Shown: positions 1 to 9,124 of the stretch, piece after piece
How the letters are laid out: each line of letters begins with the position of its first letter
Numbering within the stretch: position 1 is the first letter of the stretch
Assembly: GCF_002573715.1 (NCBI RefSeq)
Contig: NZ_PDHM01000004.1
Coordinates: 1 to 56,876, forward strand
Reading direction: 5' to 3'
Origin: Paenibacillus sp. EZ-K15
GTDB taxonomy: Bacteria; Bacillota; Bacilli; Paenibacillales; Paenibacillaceae
Length of the DNA: 56,876 bases
Program-made: the position numbers and the translations under genes
Notes under the pieces: generated by a model
What the model saw: the letters and a program-made list of their open reading frames with translations, nothing else
Told to the model about the DNA's origin: nothing
Database searches by the model: none

Positions 1-109
1 TCGTTTGTCTTAGTAGGTTTATTATTACTACAAGTTTAAGAGGTGTCCACTTTTTATTCTAGGTGCATGAGATCCGCTATTCGCAAAATATTCCGGGATT
101 AATCCGTGA

Positions 110-225
110 TTGTGTTACATTAACGGATTCTGTGTCCGCATGGGCTTAAAAAACGATGGAATATCAGCAAATAACGGATCCTGTGTCCGCATGGACTCAA
201 AAAAGGAGCGGTTTTCAGCGAGAAG
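110..225. repeat. Two tandem ~50 bp units
   Basis: Two consecutive units each begin AACGGAT(T/C)CTGTGTCCGC, continue ATGG(G/A)CT(T/C)AAAAAA and end in a variant of 'tatcagcaaat' or 'ttcagcgaga'. A diverged version ('aacggatcctttgtccg') is visible near 7820 in the right copy of the duplication. No ORF crosses the repeats. Function unknown; it resembles a small dispersed intergenic repeat. Confidence 0.6.
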
Positions 226-290
226 AGCATCCGGACGATGCCTCTGAAGCCGTATGAAGCGAGAGTTTACCGGTTAAAAAGTAGATGCAA

Positions 291-323
291 GAGGAGCCCC
301 AGCGGGAAAGCTGCGGGCTCCTC
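291..323. terminator. Hairpin terminator, left copy
   Basis: GAGGAGCCCCAGC pairs with GCTGCGGGCTCCTC around a short loop, followed by TTTATT. It is the counterpart of the hairpin at 7954-7985 downstream of the intact hydrolase gene. Confidence 0.6.
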
Positions 324-366
324 TTTATTAGAATAGTGTTTGCACGTTTCATCTTCAACGGATTAG

Positions 367-547
367 TTACCCGTTTCATGAATCCAATCCGTTAATATGG
401 CATCAAAAAGCTCAGGCTCTTCGAACATCGGATTATGGCCGCTCTTTTCAAAAATGACTTTCTTCACGTTCTCATACGTGCCTTCTACAGCATCCCAGAG
501 CGATACGGGACTGACCAAATATCGTACCGCCTAAGACCAATGAAGAC
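367..547 (-). pseudogene. 3' remnant of a duplicated alpha/beta hydrolase gene
   Basis: Read on the minus strand this is the last ~60 codons of the hydrolase encoded at 8024-8878. It has the same stop position and a C-terminus that differs by one residue (THETGN instead of THETDN). Near 517 a one-base loss relative to the intact copy shifts the frame, and similarity ends near 547, where the sequence runs into the terminator of the metallo-hydrolase gene. There is no start codon or upstream half, so it cannot make the enzyme. It marks the left boundary of the duplicated segment. Confidence 0.85.
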
Positions 548-557
548 GACGGCTAAT

Positions 558-600
558 ATAAACCAAGCCAACTCTCCTTTAGAAGGGGGGCTTGGTTTAT
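558..600 (-). terminator. Terminator after the metallo-hydrolase gene
   Basis: Arms 'ataaaccaagcc' and 'ggcttggtttat' form a 12 bp perfect stem just downstream of the minus-strand stop at 614. Its position suits the end of the four-gene sugar transport operon. Confidence 0.7.
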
Positions 601-613
601 CTTCAGCGATCTG

Positions 614-1471
614 TTATATGCTTAGCCCGTCCCAAGCAACGGTAATCGGACAAGGGAACGATTGGTCTGCAAACCAATCCACGAGCTCAGCATGGTTGGA
701 GGTAAAGTGGTTGATATGAGTCAGGTAGATACGCGAATTGGCATGCAGCGTGCCTTGTTCAAGCAGTGTGTGAAATAATTCCATGCAGCTGAATGCGTCC
801 AGATGCCCATTCGGATGGGGTCCGCGCCCAGGCGTCAGACCAAAGGTGCATTCGCTAATCAGCACGTCCAGCGACGCATTCTCCAGGGCCCGGAACGTCT
901 CCGGCAAATACCAACCGGTGTCTACGCCATAGTAAATTTTCTGCCCGTCCGGCCGTTCAATTAAATAATTCGCGCAGCTCTCACCCATGTTGCCCAAGTG
1001 ATTGCCGCGGAGCGGCGTCACTTCCATGCCGGAGATTGTAACCTTATCATTAAACTCCAGCTTATGAAAAGCGACAATGTCGCGCGCCTCCAGGTCAGAA
1101 GTCATTCCTTTCATAATCGGCCGGCTTTGCCGATAGAAATCAACGATGTCATAGGCTTGATCGGTAAAATAATAGTGCAAGGGCTCCGTCGTGCGTTCGA
1201 TCGACATATTCCTTACATTCATCATCATGTAATTGAAATGATCCTCGTGCGTATGACTCACCAGCACATGCTGCAGCTTGGTAAAGTCGCCGTATTCGAT
1301 TGCTTCCTGAAAGGCGTCCGCCCCTAGGTCGATGCAGAGCCGTTCATCAAGCCGAAGCATGGAACGGCGGCGAATTTCACGCCCTCTCTTTGTTCGAGCG
1401 TTGCTGCAAACAGAACATGAACAGAACGGGTTCGGAATTCCTTCAGCTGCGCTTGTACCGTAAAAGATCAT
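614..1471 (-). CDS. PhnP-like MBL-fold metallo-hydrolase
   Basis: A 285-residue protein of the metallo-beta-lactamase fold. The zinc motif HTHEDH lies near residue 73, a later metal-bridging Asp sits in YGVDTG, and a C-terminal LTHINH supplies another His. The N-terminal FYGTSAAEGIP and the CSCSVC cluster are typical of the PhnP/RNase Z-like phosphodiesterase branch, in which those cysteines hold a structural zinc. PhnP itself opens cyclic ribose phosphates, but no phn C-P lyase genes lie nearby, so the substrate is unknown. It is the last gene of the minus-strand sugar ABC operon, 34 bp after the binding protein gene, with AAGGGG upstream of its ATG. A role in processing the imported compound is inference. 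Confidence 0.8.
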   Translation of the reverse strand: MIFYGTSAAEGIPNPFCSCSVCSNARTKRGREIRRRSMLRLDERLCIDLGADAFQEAIEYGDFTKLQHVLVSHTHEDHFNYMMMNVRNMSIERTTEPLHYYFTDQAYDIVDFYRQSRPIMKGMTSDLEARDIVAFHKLEFNDKVTISGMEVTPLRGNHLGNMGESCANYLIERPDGQKIYYGVDTGWYLPETFRALENASLDVLISECTFGLTPGRGPHPNGHLDAFSCMELFHTLLEQGTLHANSRIYLTHINHFTSNHAELVDWFADQSFPCPITVAWDGLSI

Positions 1472-1505
1472 GGCCTTGGTCCCCTTTCCCTCGGTTTCTC
1501 ATCTA

Positions 1506-3146
1506 TTATTGCTGATTCCAACGGTCGTAAGCCGCTTGATAGATGGCAAGGTATTTATCCAGCTTCATCTTGTCGAGCGTCTCCACAAATTTTTCCCAGT
1601 CATCAATCGGTCTTGCGCCCGTGATAAATTTAACGATTTGTTCATCTGTGAACGCTTCGATATCTGTTGCGTATGTGCTTAACTGAATGTTTTCTTCTTC
1701 CGTGAAATTCGGTATCATCAGCTTCTCGTCCGGTACCAGGAATGGACGAATGACATCCTTATTGGCAATCATTTCGGGAAGGACAGCCGCGCTTTGGTCT
1801 ACATTTTGCGTGACGCGCTGCGGAATATTGCCGCCTTGAAAAATAGTATACTCCGAAAGCGCCTCATCTACAGTAAGCCCGTTAGGATTGTTGGCGAATT
1901 CATCCTTCAGCTTATAGAAGCCGTCTCCATCAATCGTGTAAGTAACGTCCTGGATGCCAAGCCGTGCCAGCGCGGTCCCTTCCTCACTAAGGAAATAATC
2001 CGCCCAGCGAAGCGTCGCTGCAGGATTCGGATTTTTGCTCGTAATGACAAAGGAGCCGATATCCCGAACCTTCGGGCTGACACCTGTCCAATACACGTCC
2101 CCATCAATTGCTTTAAAAACAGGATTTTGCACGTAATGGCCACGATTGTCTCCCATCCAAAGATTGTTGTTGCCTTTCGCTACGTAACCAATCCGTTCTT
2201 CATCGACCTTGGAGACCACCTGGTTCATATCCTGCGAGAAAATTTCTTTATCGATCAGCCCTTCCGCCCACAACTTGCTGAAGAAGGTCAGCATATCCTT
2301 AAACGTATCGTCTGTTGCGATATAACGAATCTTGCCCGCATCATCAACATCCATATAAGGCGCGATAATGCCTGAATTGCTGCCGAAACCCCAGCTGCCG
2401 TAAAACGATCTGAAAAACTCATTGCCGCTGCTATTGTTTTCCTTGTAACCGGAAATCGGCAGTTCATCCGCTTTGCCGTTTCCGTTCGGGTCTTGCTCTT
2501 TGAACGCTTTCAATACTTCATAGAACTCGTCCATCGTTGTTGGCATCGCAAGCCCCAGCTTGTCCAGCCATTGCTTATTGATCCACGAGGATGCAATCCG
2601 GCCGTCTGCTTCGCTAATATTCGGAAGCGAGTAAATATGACCGTCGGCTGACGTAATGGATTTGCGAATCCCGTCATTGGCTTCCATCAACGCCGAGAGG
2701 TTCGGCGCATAACCGGCTTCGATGTAATCGTCGAGCGGGATGATTTGACCGGAAGCCGCGTAAGAAGTTATTAATTGCGGCGACAGCATCGCCCGCATGA
2801 CAAAATCCGGCAGGTCATTGGAAGCAAACAGCAAATTTCTCCGCTCTTCGAAGGTGTTTTGCGGGACGGAATCCCAATCAATGATGACATTGGACTTCGC
2901 CTCGTAGTCCTTCAGCCCCTTATGCTCGTTCCAATCCCTGACCAGCTCGTACTTTGCAACCAGCCCTTTCAGATGGACGGGCTCATTGGCAATCGGCATT
3001 CCCGTTTTATTAATAGTGGCTGTGCCTTCATTTGCGCCAGGCGCCGGATTCGCTGTATTATTCCCGCCATTACTGCAGGCGCTCATCATGAGCAGCGATA
3101 CGCTCAGCAAGGCAGACAAGAGCAAAACATATTTTTTCTGGGTCAT
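1506..3146 (-). CDS. Sugar ABC transporter, lipoprotein binding protein (LplA type)
   Basis: A 546-residue extracellular solute-binding protein. It has a basic N-terminus, a hydrophobic segment and the lipobox LMMSAC, so it should be cleaved and lipidated at Cys24 or thereabouts and anchored outside the membrane. A Gly/Asn/Pro-rich linker follows. The length (about 540) and the C-terminal pattern (DDWEKFVETLDKMKLDKYLA) are typical of the Paenibacillus/Bacillus LplA/YtcQ family, which serves oligosaccharide importers. It lies between the permease gene (22 bp upstream) and the metallo-hydrolase gene, with AAAGGAG upstream of the ATG. The sugar bound cannot be read from the sequence. Confidence 0.9.
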   Translation of the reverse strand: MTQKKYVLLLSALLSVSLLMMSACSNGGNNTANPAPGANEGTATINKTGMPIANEPVHLKGLVAKYELVRDWNEHKGLKDYEAKSNVIIDWDSVPQNTFEERRNLLFASNDLPDFVMRAMLSPQLITSYAASGQIIPLDDYIEAGYAPNLSALMEANDGIRKSITSADGHIYSLPNISEADGRIASSWINKQWLDKLGLAMPTTMDEFYEVLKAFKEQDPNGNGKADELPISGYKENNSSGNEFFRSFYGSWGFGSNSGIIAPYMDVDDAGKIRYIATDDTFKDMLTFFSKLWAEGLIDKEIFSQDMNQVVSKVDEERIGYVAKGNNNLWMGDNRGHYVQNPVFKAIDGDVYWTGVSPKVRDIGSFVITSKNPNPAATLRWADYFLSEEGTALARLGIQDVTYTIDGDGFYKLKDEFANNPNGLTVDEALSEYTIFQGGNIPQRVTQNVDQSAAVLPEMIANKDVIRPFLVPDEKLMIPNFTEEENIQLSTYATDIEAFTDEQIVKFITGARPIDDWEKFVETLDKMKLDKYLAIYQAAYDRWNQQ

Positions 3147-3168
3147 TCGTAGTCATCTCCTTTATTAT

Positions 3169-4071
3169 TCAGCCTTTAAGAGCGCCGATCATCATGCCTT
3201 TGACAAAAAATTTCTGAAGAAACGGATACAGCATTAAAATGGGCACGCTTGACACGATAATAACGGCGTATTTGACCCCTTCAGCGACAAGAAACTTGCT
3301 TGAATCGGTCTCAATGGAATCCATCATCACGTTATCCGACTGATTCATAACCAGAATTTCCCGGAGGAACAGCTGCAAGGGATATAATGATCGGTCTTTC
3401 AAATAAATCATCGCCTCAAAATAGGAGTTCCAATGATAGACGGCATAGAACAGGACAAGGACGGCTATGATCGGTGCGCATAAAGGCAGTACGATGGAGA
3501 AAAATGCCCGTATATTGCTGCAGCCGTCCATATAGGCCGATTCATAGATCTGCTCGTCGATGGTCGATTCGATGAACGTCCGGGCGACGATCATATTGTA
3601 CACGTTAATGGCGGTTGGTAAAATCAACGCCCACATCGAATTGTACAGGCCCAAATTTTTAACGAGCAAATACATCGGAATGATACCGCCGCTGAAAAAC
3701 ATCGTTATCGTGAAAAAGACCATGAACCCTCTGCGCCAAGGGAAGTTTTTGCGGGCCAACGGGTAAGCTCCCATCATCGTCAGCGCAATGTTCACTATCG
3801 TTCCGATAACCGTGTAAAGGATTGTATTACGATAGCCGATCCATATTTCTTCGTTCATAAATACCCGCCGGTAAGCCTCTAAATTAAACCCTTGCGGAAA
3901 CAAGCCGATTTTGCCGGTTACGACCAGCTTGGGATCGCTAAAAGAGGCACTGACGACGTGAATAAGCGGATAAAGAATGATTAATACCAAAATACCGATT
4001 AATGAATACGTAACCGTCAGAAATAAACGGTCTCCATAAGCCTCTTTAATTTTGTTGGAACCAGCCTGCAT
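3169..4071 (-). CDS. Carbohydrate ABC transporter permease (LplC/YtcP type)
   Basis: An inner-membrane permease of about 300 residues with six predicted transmembrane helices. It carries the binding-protein-dependent transport signature near residues 190-210 (ESAYMDGCSNIRAFFSIVLP), the cytoplasmic loop that contacts the ATPase, and ends in the family hallmark FVKGMMIGALKG. I place the start at 4071 (MQAGSNK) because GGGAGGA lies 7 bases before it and overlaps the ATG two codons upstream. It is the second gene of the operon. No ATPase gene is present, which is normal for this family because a shared MsmX-like ATPase usually serves it. Confidence 0.9.
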   Translation of the reverse strand: MQAGSNKIKEAYGDRLFLTVTYSLIGILVLIILYPLIHVVSASFSDPKLVVTGKIGLFPQGFNLEAYRRVFMNEEIWIGYRNTILYTVIGTIVNIALTMMGAYPLARKNFPWRRGFMVFFTITMFFSGGIIPMYLLVKNLGLYNSMWALILPTAINVYNMIVARTFIESTIDEQIYESAYMDGCSNIRAFFSIVLPLCAPIIAVLVLFYAVYHWNSYFEAMIYLKDRSLYPLQLFLREILVMNQSDNVMMDSIETDSSKFLVAEGVKYAVIIVSSVPILMLYPFLQKFFVKGMMIGALKG

Positions 4072-4085
4072 GGTCATTCCTCCCT

Positions 4086-5027
4086 TTAGAACAAGCTGCC
4101 GCTGCTGTATTTTTTGGCGAGTTTGTTGGCCGCAAGCAGCAGGATGATGTTGATGACATTGTTAAAGAGCCCCACGGCAGTGGAAAATCCGTAATCCATG
4201 TTGATCAGACCCATTTTATAAGCGTACGTGGATATAACCTCGGACGACTCGATATTCAAGCTGTTTTGCATGAGCAGGATGCGCTCATAGCTGAGTGTCA
4301 TCATTTTTCCCATCTGCAAAATAAATTGAATGACGATGGTTGGCAAAAGGCATGGCAAGTTTACATGAAGGATCCGTTTCCAACGGCTGGCCCCGTCGAT
4401 TTGCGTAGATCCATGCAGCTGCGGATCTACACTGGACAATGCAGCGATGAAAATAATGGAATTCCAGCCCGCGTTCCGCCACACGTCGGTCCCGATGTAA
4501 ACGCCGGGAAAATATTGCGGATCGGTCAGAAACGGAATCGAACCGAAACCGAACATGTTCAGAAGATGGTTGATATATCCGTTCTCTCCGGCAAGAAATA
4601 AATTAATGATGCCGACAAATACAACCGTTGATATAAAATACGGCGCATAGGTGATCGTCTGAAACGTTCGTTTCAACCGTTCGCGTTTAATCTCATTAAA
4701 CATGAGTGCCAGAATGATTGGAATCGGAAAGCTGATCAGCGTCTTAAACAAATTAATGACCAGCGTATTGGTGAGAATTCGGGAAAACTGGTACGAATCA
4801 AATAGCCTCGTAAAGTTATCCATGCCGATCCAAGGGCTGCCGGTAATCCCCGTGGCCGGATTAAACCGTTTAAAGGATAGCTGAACCCCGTACATAGGGC
4901 CGTAGCAAAAAATAAGGAAATAAAGGACAACCGGGATAACGAAGATCAGATAGTCCCAATTTTTCCCCAGTGCAAACCTTTTTCTCCGTGATTCGGAAAA
5001 GGTGGCAGTCTTATCTGTAGCAGCCAT
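4086..5027 (-). CDS. Carbohydrate ABC transporter permease (LplB type)
   Basis: A membrane permease of 313 residues, the partner of the LplC-type protein encoded 14 bp downstream. It has six predicted helices, the motif QIDGASRWKRILHVNLP that docks on the ATPase, and the usual C-terminal KKYSSGSLF. A longer frame reaches 5123, but the ATG at 5027 (MAATDK) has GAAGGAGG eight bases upstream and fits the family length, so I use it. It is the first gene of the operon and is transcribed away from the AraC-type regulator gene at 5294. Confidence 0.9.
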   Translation of the reverse strand: MAATDKTATFSESRRKRFALGKNWDYLIFVIPVVLYFLIFCYGPMYGVQLSFKRFNPATGITGSPWIGMDNFTRLFDSYQFSRILTNTLVINLFKTLISFPIPIILALMFNEIKRERLKRTFQTITYAPYFISTVVFVGIINLFLAGENGYINHLLNMFGFGSIPFLTDPQYFPGVYIGTDVWRNAGWNSIIFIAALSSVDPQLHGSTQIDGASRWKRILHVNLPCLLPTIVIQFILQMGKMMTLSYERILLMQNSLNIESSEVISTYAYKMGLINMDYGFSTAVGLFNNVINIILLLAANKLAKKYSSGSLF

Positions 5028-5293
5028 TTTACGGGCCTCCTTCTTCGTGACCGAAAGCGGTTCGGCGCCTGAAACACTTTCGTATGGCTCGATGATAAGT
5101 GAATATGCGGCTCGCAACAACAAGCGGATATCGGCTTTTGCACGCTAAAATTGCGATTTGAGCGATAAAAACACCCTGCAAATCTTTCAGCACCCAGTCA
5201 ATTTTTGCTTTTTGGCGAAGAAGAATTGATAAGCTTATATGAAATCCGTATACTCGAAATACGCTATAGACCTAAATCATCAAGGATGTGACG

Positions 5294-7594
5294 ATGGTGC
5301 GCAAAGCAATCCAGTCCAAGCTGTATCGTAAATTTTTGTTCCGGTACCTTCTCATATTGGCCGTATCTGGTCTTCTATTCTTATTGACCAATATCATTTC
5401 TTTATCGAACACCTATAATCGGCTTATGGACAATACGCAGAAATCGATGGCGCACATGACCGAACTGCTCGATGCCCGTATATTCGATTTGCAGATGCTT
5501 ACCTTGTCCGTATCGCGAAATACAAGGCTGCTCCCTTATCAATTACAAGAGCAGGTGGCTTATCCGTATTCTATTGCGAATGAGCTCGCAAATTTGAAAG
5601 CGCCTTCAGCAAATCTCGATTCGATAGGCTTGTACTATCGTCAATCCTCCTATCCATCGCTGGAGAACACAATTTTTACGGATACGGGGATGTATACCCC
5701 AGAAAGCTATGTTCGCTTAATCGGCCATAACCGAATAGCGTCAGAGCAATTATACGAAGTACTGGATAAGCTGAAGGAGCCCGTGTTTATTTCCTCACTG
5801 ACCCAAACGAGTGAAGAACCGGGCAAGGAAGAGGTTCTTCTATTGTTGATTCCGCTCAATGGTACGTCTTATTCCAGCGGGGTGATGATTTATAAATTGG
5901 ACTATTCCGCTTTATTGAATAATTTCGGGCAAATAACCGATAACGAAAGCAGTTTGATCGCTTTTGACCGTAAAGGGACACCGATTTTCTATTTAAAAGG
6001 TCATAGCGACATGGATTGGAGGAAGCTTGCCCTTGCCATCAATGACGCCAAGATGCGCATTCCAGGTTATCTACTCCTGCAGGAAACGTCCGAAAAACAA
6101 CAGTTCCATGTCATTAACGCGATTCAGCGCAGTACCTACAACCAAGAGTATTATGCCGCCCTCACGATTTCCTTGGGCATATTCCTGTTCTCGCTTGTTC
6201 TTGGCGTGGTGCTTTGCTTCCGTTCGGCTTTTAAAAGCTATCAGCCGATCCAGGAGTTATCGAACCGTATTTCCGGGTTTACGGATAAAGCCGAGGTTAC
6301 CGAGCAGGATGAGCTGATCCGGTTAACGCAATATATCGAGCAGATGAGAGATGAAAGCCTGCATTTGTCCCACATGATGCAAAATCAGGAAATTTTGACA
6401 AGAAACCAGCTGCTGCTAGCTGTACTGATGGGGAAGTTGAATGTGGATAATACGTCCGAGACCAATCGGAATGCGTTGGATAAGCTGCTTGGCAAACAAA
6501 ATACAAGCAATGTCCTGATGTTTATGTTTGACGATTACAATGTAAAAGTAAGCAAAGATCCGCTAAGCGAGCAATGGTTGATGAAGTATGCCATCTGCAA
6601 CGTTTTTGAGAACTTATCGGGCGATCATGGTGCCAATTATGCGCTTGATTTGGCTATCGACAACGGTATTGTTGGTATCGTCTCGTGGAATACCGGCGAA
6701 ACAGACCGCTGGGAGGAGCATAGCCGAGCGTTTGCCGAGCAGATTTTGGCGTTCATGGAAAGGCATTTCGCGCTTTCCTTGTCCTGTGCCGTTGGCGAGC
6801 CGCAGCCAACCAATGAACTGCATCAATCGTTTAATTCGGCTACTTTACTTTCGGAATATCGGATTTTTGCCGGCAAAAAATCGATTATTACGCCTTCGGC
6901 AGCCGCTCCGAAAATCGCGAGTGAGGCTGCTGCAGGCTCGGGCGACGTGCGGCAAATTTCGCTGCTGGCGGATGCGCTTCATGCTGCAGTCTGCTCCAAA
7001 GATCCTGAGAACCTGGAGCGGCAAATCGTCGAGCTTAAAGCACGGTTCACGTTTCTGGAAGATGCATCAGCCTTCCGCTTGACGTACCAGCAAATGATCT
7101 TCACCTTGAACCAGCTTGTCAATAACATCCCGCTTTCGCATCGTGAAGCCATTAAATACAAGCTGGATGCTCTTACCGAATACCAGTCGAAGACGATCGA
7201 CGAGGCTTGCGGCAATATGTTTGAAGCCGCCCGCAGCATTCAAGACAGCTTAGGGGAGGATTCCAGTCATGATCGATTGTATACGTCCATGCTGGAGTAC
7301 GTGGCCCGTTTGTATATGGACTGCAATCTCAGTCTTTCGACCATTGCCGAAGAGCTCTCGCTGACTCCGTCTTACGTAACGCGCTACTTCAAGAACAAGA
7401 ACGGATTGCCTTTAATGCAATATGTCTCGAAAATCCGGATTGAAAAAGCAAAGGAGCTGCTCGAAACAACGCCGCTATCCATTAAAGAAATCGTCGAGCA
7501 GGTTGGATTTGTTGACGAGAATAATTTCTCGCGCGCTTTCCGTAAACGGGAAGGCATCTCTCCATCCCAATACCGCTCCGTTCGGCTTGGTTAA
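5294..7594 (+). CDS. Membrane-bound AraC-family regulator of the sugar ABC operon
   Basis: A regulator of 766 residues. A transmembrane helix near residues 17-38, an extracellular sensor region of about 240 residues, and a second helix near 285-307 are followed by a cytoplasmic linker and a C-terminal AraC double helix-turn-helix over the last ~100 residues (LSTIAEELSLTPSYVTRYFK and IKEIVEQVGFVDENNFSRAF). This architecture is common in Paenibacillus next to LplABC-type importers and senses an outside ligand or the loaded binding protein. Start at ATG 5294 with AAGGA seven bases upstream; a GTG two codons earlier is also possible. It is divergent from the transport operon, which it probably activates (inference from context). 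Confidence 0.9.
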   Translation: MVRKAIQSKLYRKFLFRYLLILAVSGLLFLLTNIISLSNTYNRLMDNTQKSMAHMTELLDARIFDLQMLTLSVSRNTRLLPYQLQEQVAYPYSIANELANLKAPSANLDSIGLYYRQSSYPSLENTIFTDTGMYTPESYVRLIGHNRIASEQLYEVLDKLKEPVFISSLTQTSEEPGKEEVLLLLIPLNGTSYSSGVMIYKLDYSALLNNFGQITDNESSLIAFDRKGTPIFYLKGHSDMDWRKLALAINDAKMRIPGYLLLQETSEKQQFHVINAIQRSTYNQEYYAALTISLGIFLFSLVLGVVLCFRSAFKSYQPIQELSNRISGFTDKAEVTEQDELIRLTQYIEQMRDESLHLSHMMQNQEILTRNQLLLAVLMGKLNVDNTSETNRNALDKLLGKQNTSNVLMFMFDDYNVKVSKDPLSEQWLMKYAICNVFENLSGDHGANYALDLAIDNGIVGIVSWNTGETDRWEEHSRAFAEQILAFMERHFALSLSCAVGEPQPTNELHQSFNSATLLSEYRIFAGKKSIITPSAAAPKIASEAAAGSGDVRQISLLADALHAAVCSKDPENLERQIVELKARFTFLEDASAFRLTYQQMIFTLNQLVNNIPLSHREAIKYKLDALTEYQSKTIDEACGNMFEAARSIQDSLGEDSSHDRLYTSMLEYVARLYMDCNLSLSTIAEELSLTPSYVTRYFKNKNGLPLMQYVSKIRIEKAKELLETTPLSIKEIVEQVGFVDENNFSRAFRKREGISPSQYRSVRLG

Positions 7595-7737
7595 AGTCGT
7601 TATTGCCGACGCTTGGATGCCCATACGCAACGGAAGTAACGTTGCCTCTTGCCGGAATCGTTATATAATAAGAAGCCTTCTTTATCTTCACGAAATGGAA
7701 TCATTCCAATGAATCAAGACGCTTGTATCGTCGTCAT

Positions 7738-8212
7738 TTGGGAATTAATCCGTGATGATGTTACATTAAGGCAGCATGTATCTGCATGATCTCAAAAATA
7801 GCTCGATATCAGCAAAGAACGGATCCTTTGTCCGGTTGTTCGGCAAATGCACTCGAAGGCGTGTGCATTGATATTCAGGTATTTTGTCAAGCTCAGTGAA
7901 ACTGAAGCCGTATGAAGCGAGAGTTTACCGGTTAATACGCAAGTAGACGTAAAAGGAGCCCCCAGCGGAATGCTGAGGGCTCCTCTTCATTACAGTAAAG
8001 GCATACGTTGTATCTTCACCGGATTAGTTATCCGTTTCATGAATCCAATCCGTTAATATGGCATCAAAAAGCTCAGGCTCTTCGAACATCGGATTATGGC
8101 CGCTTTTTTCAAAAATGACCTTCTTCACGTGTTCCTGCGAGTCGTCTACAGCATCCCAGAGTGATACGGGACTGACCAAATAGTCGTACTGTCCAAGACC
8201 GATGAGGACGGG
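7738..8212. repeat. Right copy of the segmental duplication
   Basis: The counterpart of 96-547 in direct orientation. It contains a hairpin terminator and the 3' end of the intact hydrolase gene. The spacing between copies is about 7.6 kb and encloses the whole metallo-hydrolase, binding protein, permease and regulator locus. Recombination between the copies would delete that locus and leave one hydrolase gene. Confidence 0.85.
7954..7985. terminator. Hairpin terminator between the regulator and hydrolase genes
   Basis: GGAGCCCCCAGC pairs with GCTGAGGGCTCC, followed by TCTTCATT. It lies between two convergent genes (AraC-type regulator on plus, hydrolase on minus) and could serve both. Confidence 0.65.
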
Positions 8213-8878
8213 CTTGGCAACCTCTTTCAACGAATCGATCAGATTGAGCCGCGCGAAGGCTTCTCCCCATAAATGATCCATGACGGGCATGCTGGTGAAG
8301 ACCCCTTCCCACATCCAAGCCGCATCATAAGCATAGTCATAGAAGCTGTGCGCTCCCATTCGGATGCACATATGAGCAAAACGACGTTCCGGCTCTCTCT
8401 GGATGTCCCCCGCCAGCAGGGCGATATCCGCTTCAAACTGCCGTTTCCGTTCTGCGCTTGCCGTTTCATTGAAAAAAGCGATGCTCTGCTGCTGTCGCTC
8501 TGGGCTGTTGGTCGGGGCCGTGTTCAGCAGGACCACCTTCCGGACATGTTCCGGGTATTTCTTGGCATACTCTAGCGCCATAAAGGCGTGGCCCGAATGC
8601 CCCAATATAATAAAATCCTCCAGTTCCAGCGTTTGCCTTGCCGCTTCGATATCATCCAGAACCTTATCCAGCGCATAGTCTTCCGGCTCCAGTGGCCGAG
8701 GGGGCTTCACAAAGCCTCGATGGTCCAGGAAAATCAGTTGAAATGAAGTGTAGAGTTGTTCCGAAAACAAGCGGGGGTAGTACATACTGCTTCCCACCAC
8801 CAAAATAGGCCTGCCGTTTCCACGAATGGAAACATTTAATGCAAATCCTTCGCTCATTACCGTATTCTGTATGCTCAT
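8024..8878 (-). CDS. Alpha/beta-fold hydrolase
   Basis: A 284-residue cytoplasmic alpha/beta hydrolase. The nucleophile elbow is GHSGH (near residue 94), an acidic residue lies in GQYDYLV near 228, and the catalytic His is in KSGHNPMFEEPELF near 262, in the usual order. It resembles the proline-iminopeptidase/haloalkane-dehalogenase-like branch, but the substrate is not predictable. GAGGA lies before the ATG. Its 3' end was duplicated to the other side of the neighbouring sugar locus (see 367-547), so this is the intact member of the pair. It is monocistronic as far as can be seen. Confidence 0.85.
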   Translation of the reverse strand: MSIQNTVMSEGFALNVSIRGNGRPILVVGSSMYYPRLFSEQLYTSFQLIFLDHRGFVKPPRPLEPEDYALDKVLDDIEAARQTLELEDFIILGHSGHAFMALEYAKKYPEHVRKVVLLNTAPTNSPERQQQSIAFFNETASAERKRQFEADIALLAGDIQREPERRFAHMCIRMGAHSFYDYAYDAAWMWEGVFTSMPVMDHLWGEAFARLNLIDSLKEVAKPVLIGLGQYDYLVSPVSLWDAVDDSQEHVKKVIFEKSGHNPMFEEPELFDAILTDWIHETDN

Positions 8879-9124
8879 GTGTATCGTCCTCGTTTCATTT
8901 TTTATTTAATCGCACCATCCCCTTTCTTGTTCTGATTCCATTACATTCTCCATAGAACGTTCCAGCATTCTATATCACCTCGATTAGCGTTCGTTCAAGC
9001 TCAGTATAGCACCAGACATGTGTTCGGTCGACAGCCATCCAAGCATATGCCCGGACCCCACACCGTGCGTCTCTACCACCCGGACCGGGATCGTTCTAAG
9101 ACCGTTGCTTCAGCCACGGTTCAT

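Larger units (their letters stand above)
96..547. repeat. Left copy of a ~450 bp segmental duplication
   Basis: This stretch matches 7738-8212 in the same orientation, from the shared 'gattaatccgtgat' through a hairpin terminator into the 3' end of an alpha/beta hydrolase gene. Identity is high in the last 180 bp and patchy before that. The right copy is attached to a complete hydrolase gene and this one is not, so this is the derived or broken copy. The two copies bracket the sugar ABC transporter locus as direct repeats. I compared them by eye only. Confidence 0.85.

Noticed and set aside
435..719. A plus-strand frame opposite the hydrolase remnant
   Set aside because: Runs antisense to a pseudogene and across a terminator; no support.
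2775..3237. Plus-strand frames opposite the sugar-binding protein gene
   Set aside because: Antisense shadows of a strongly supported lipoprotein gene.
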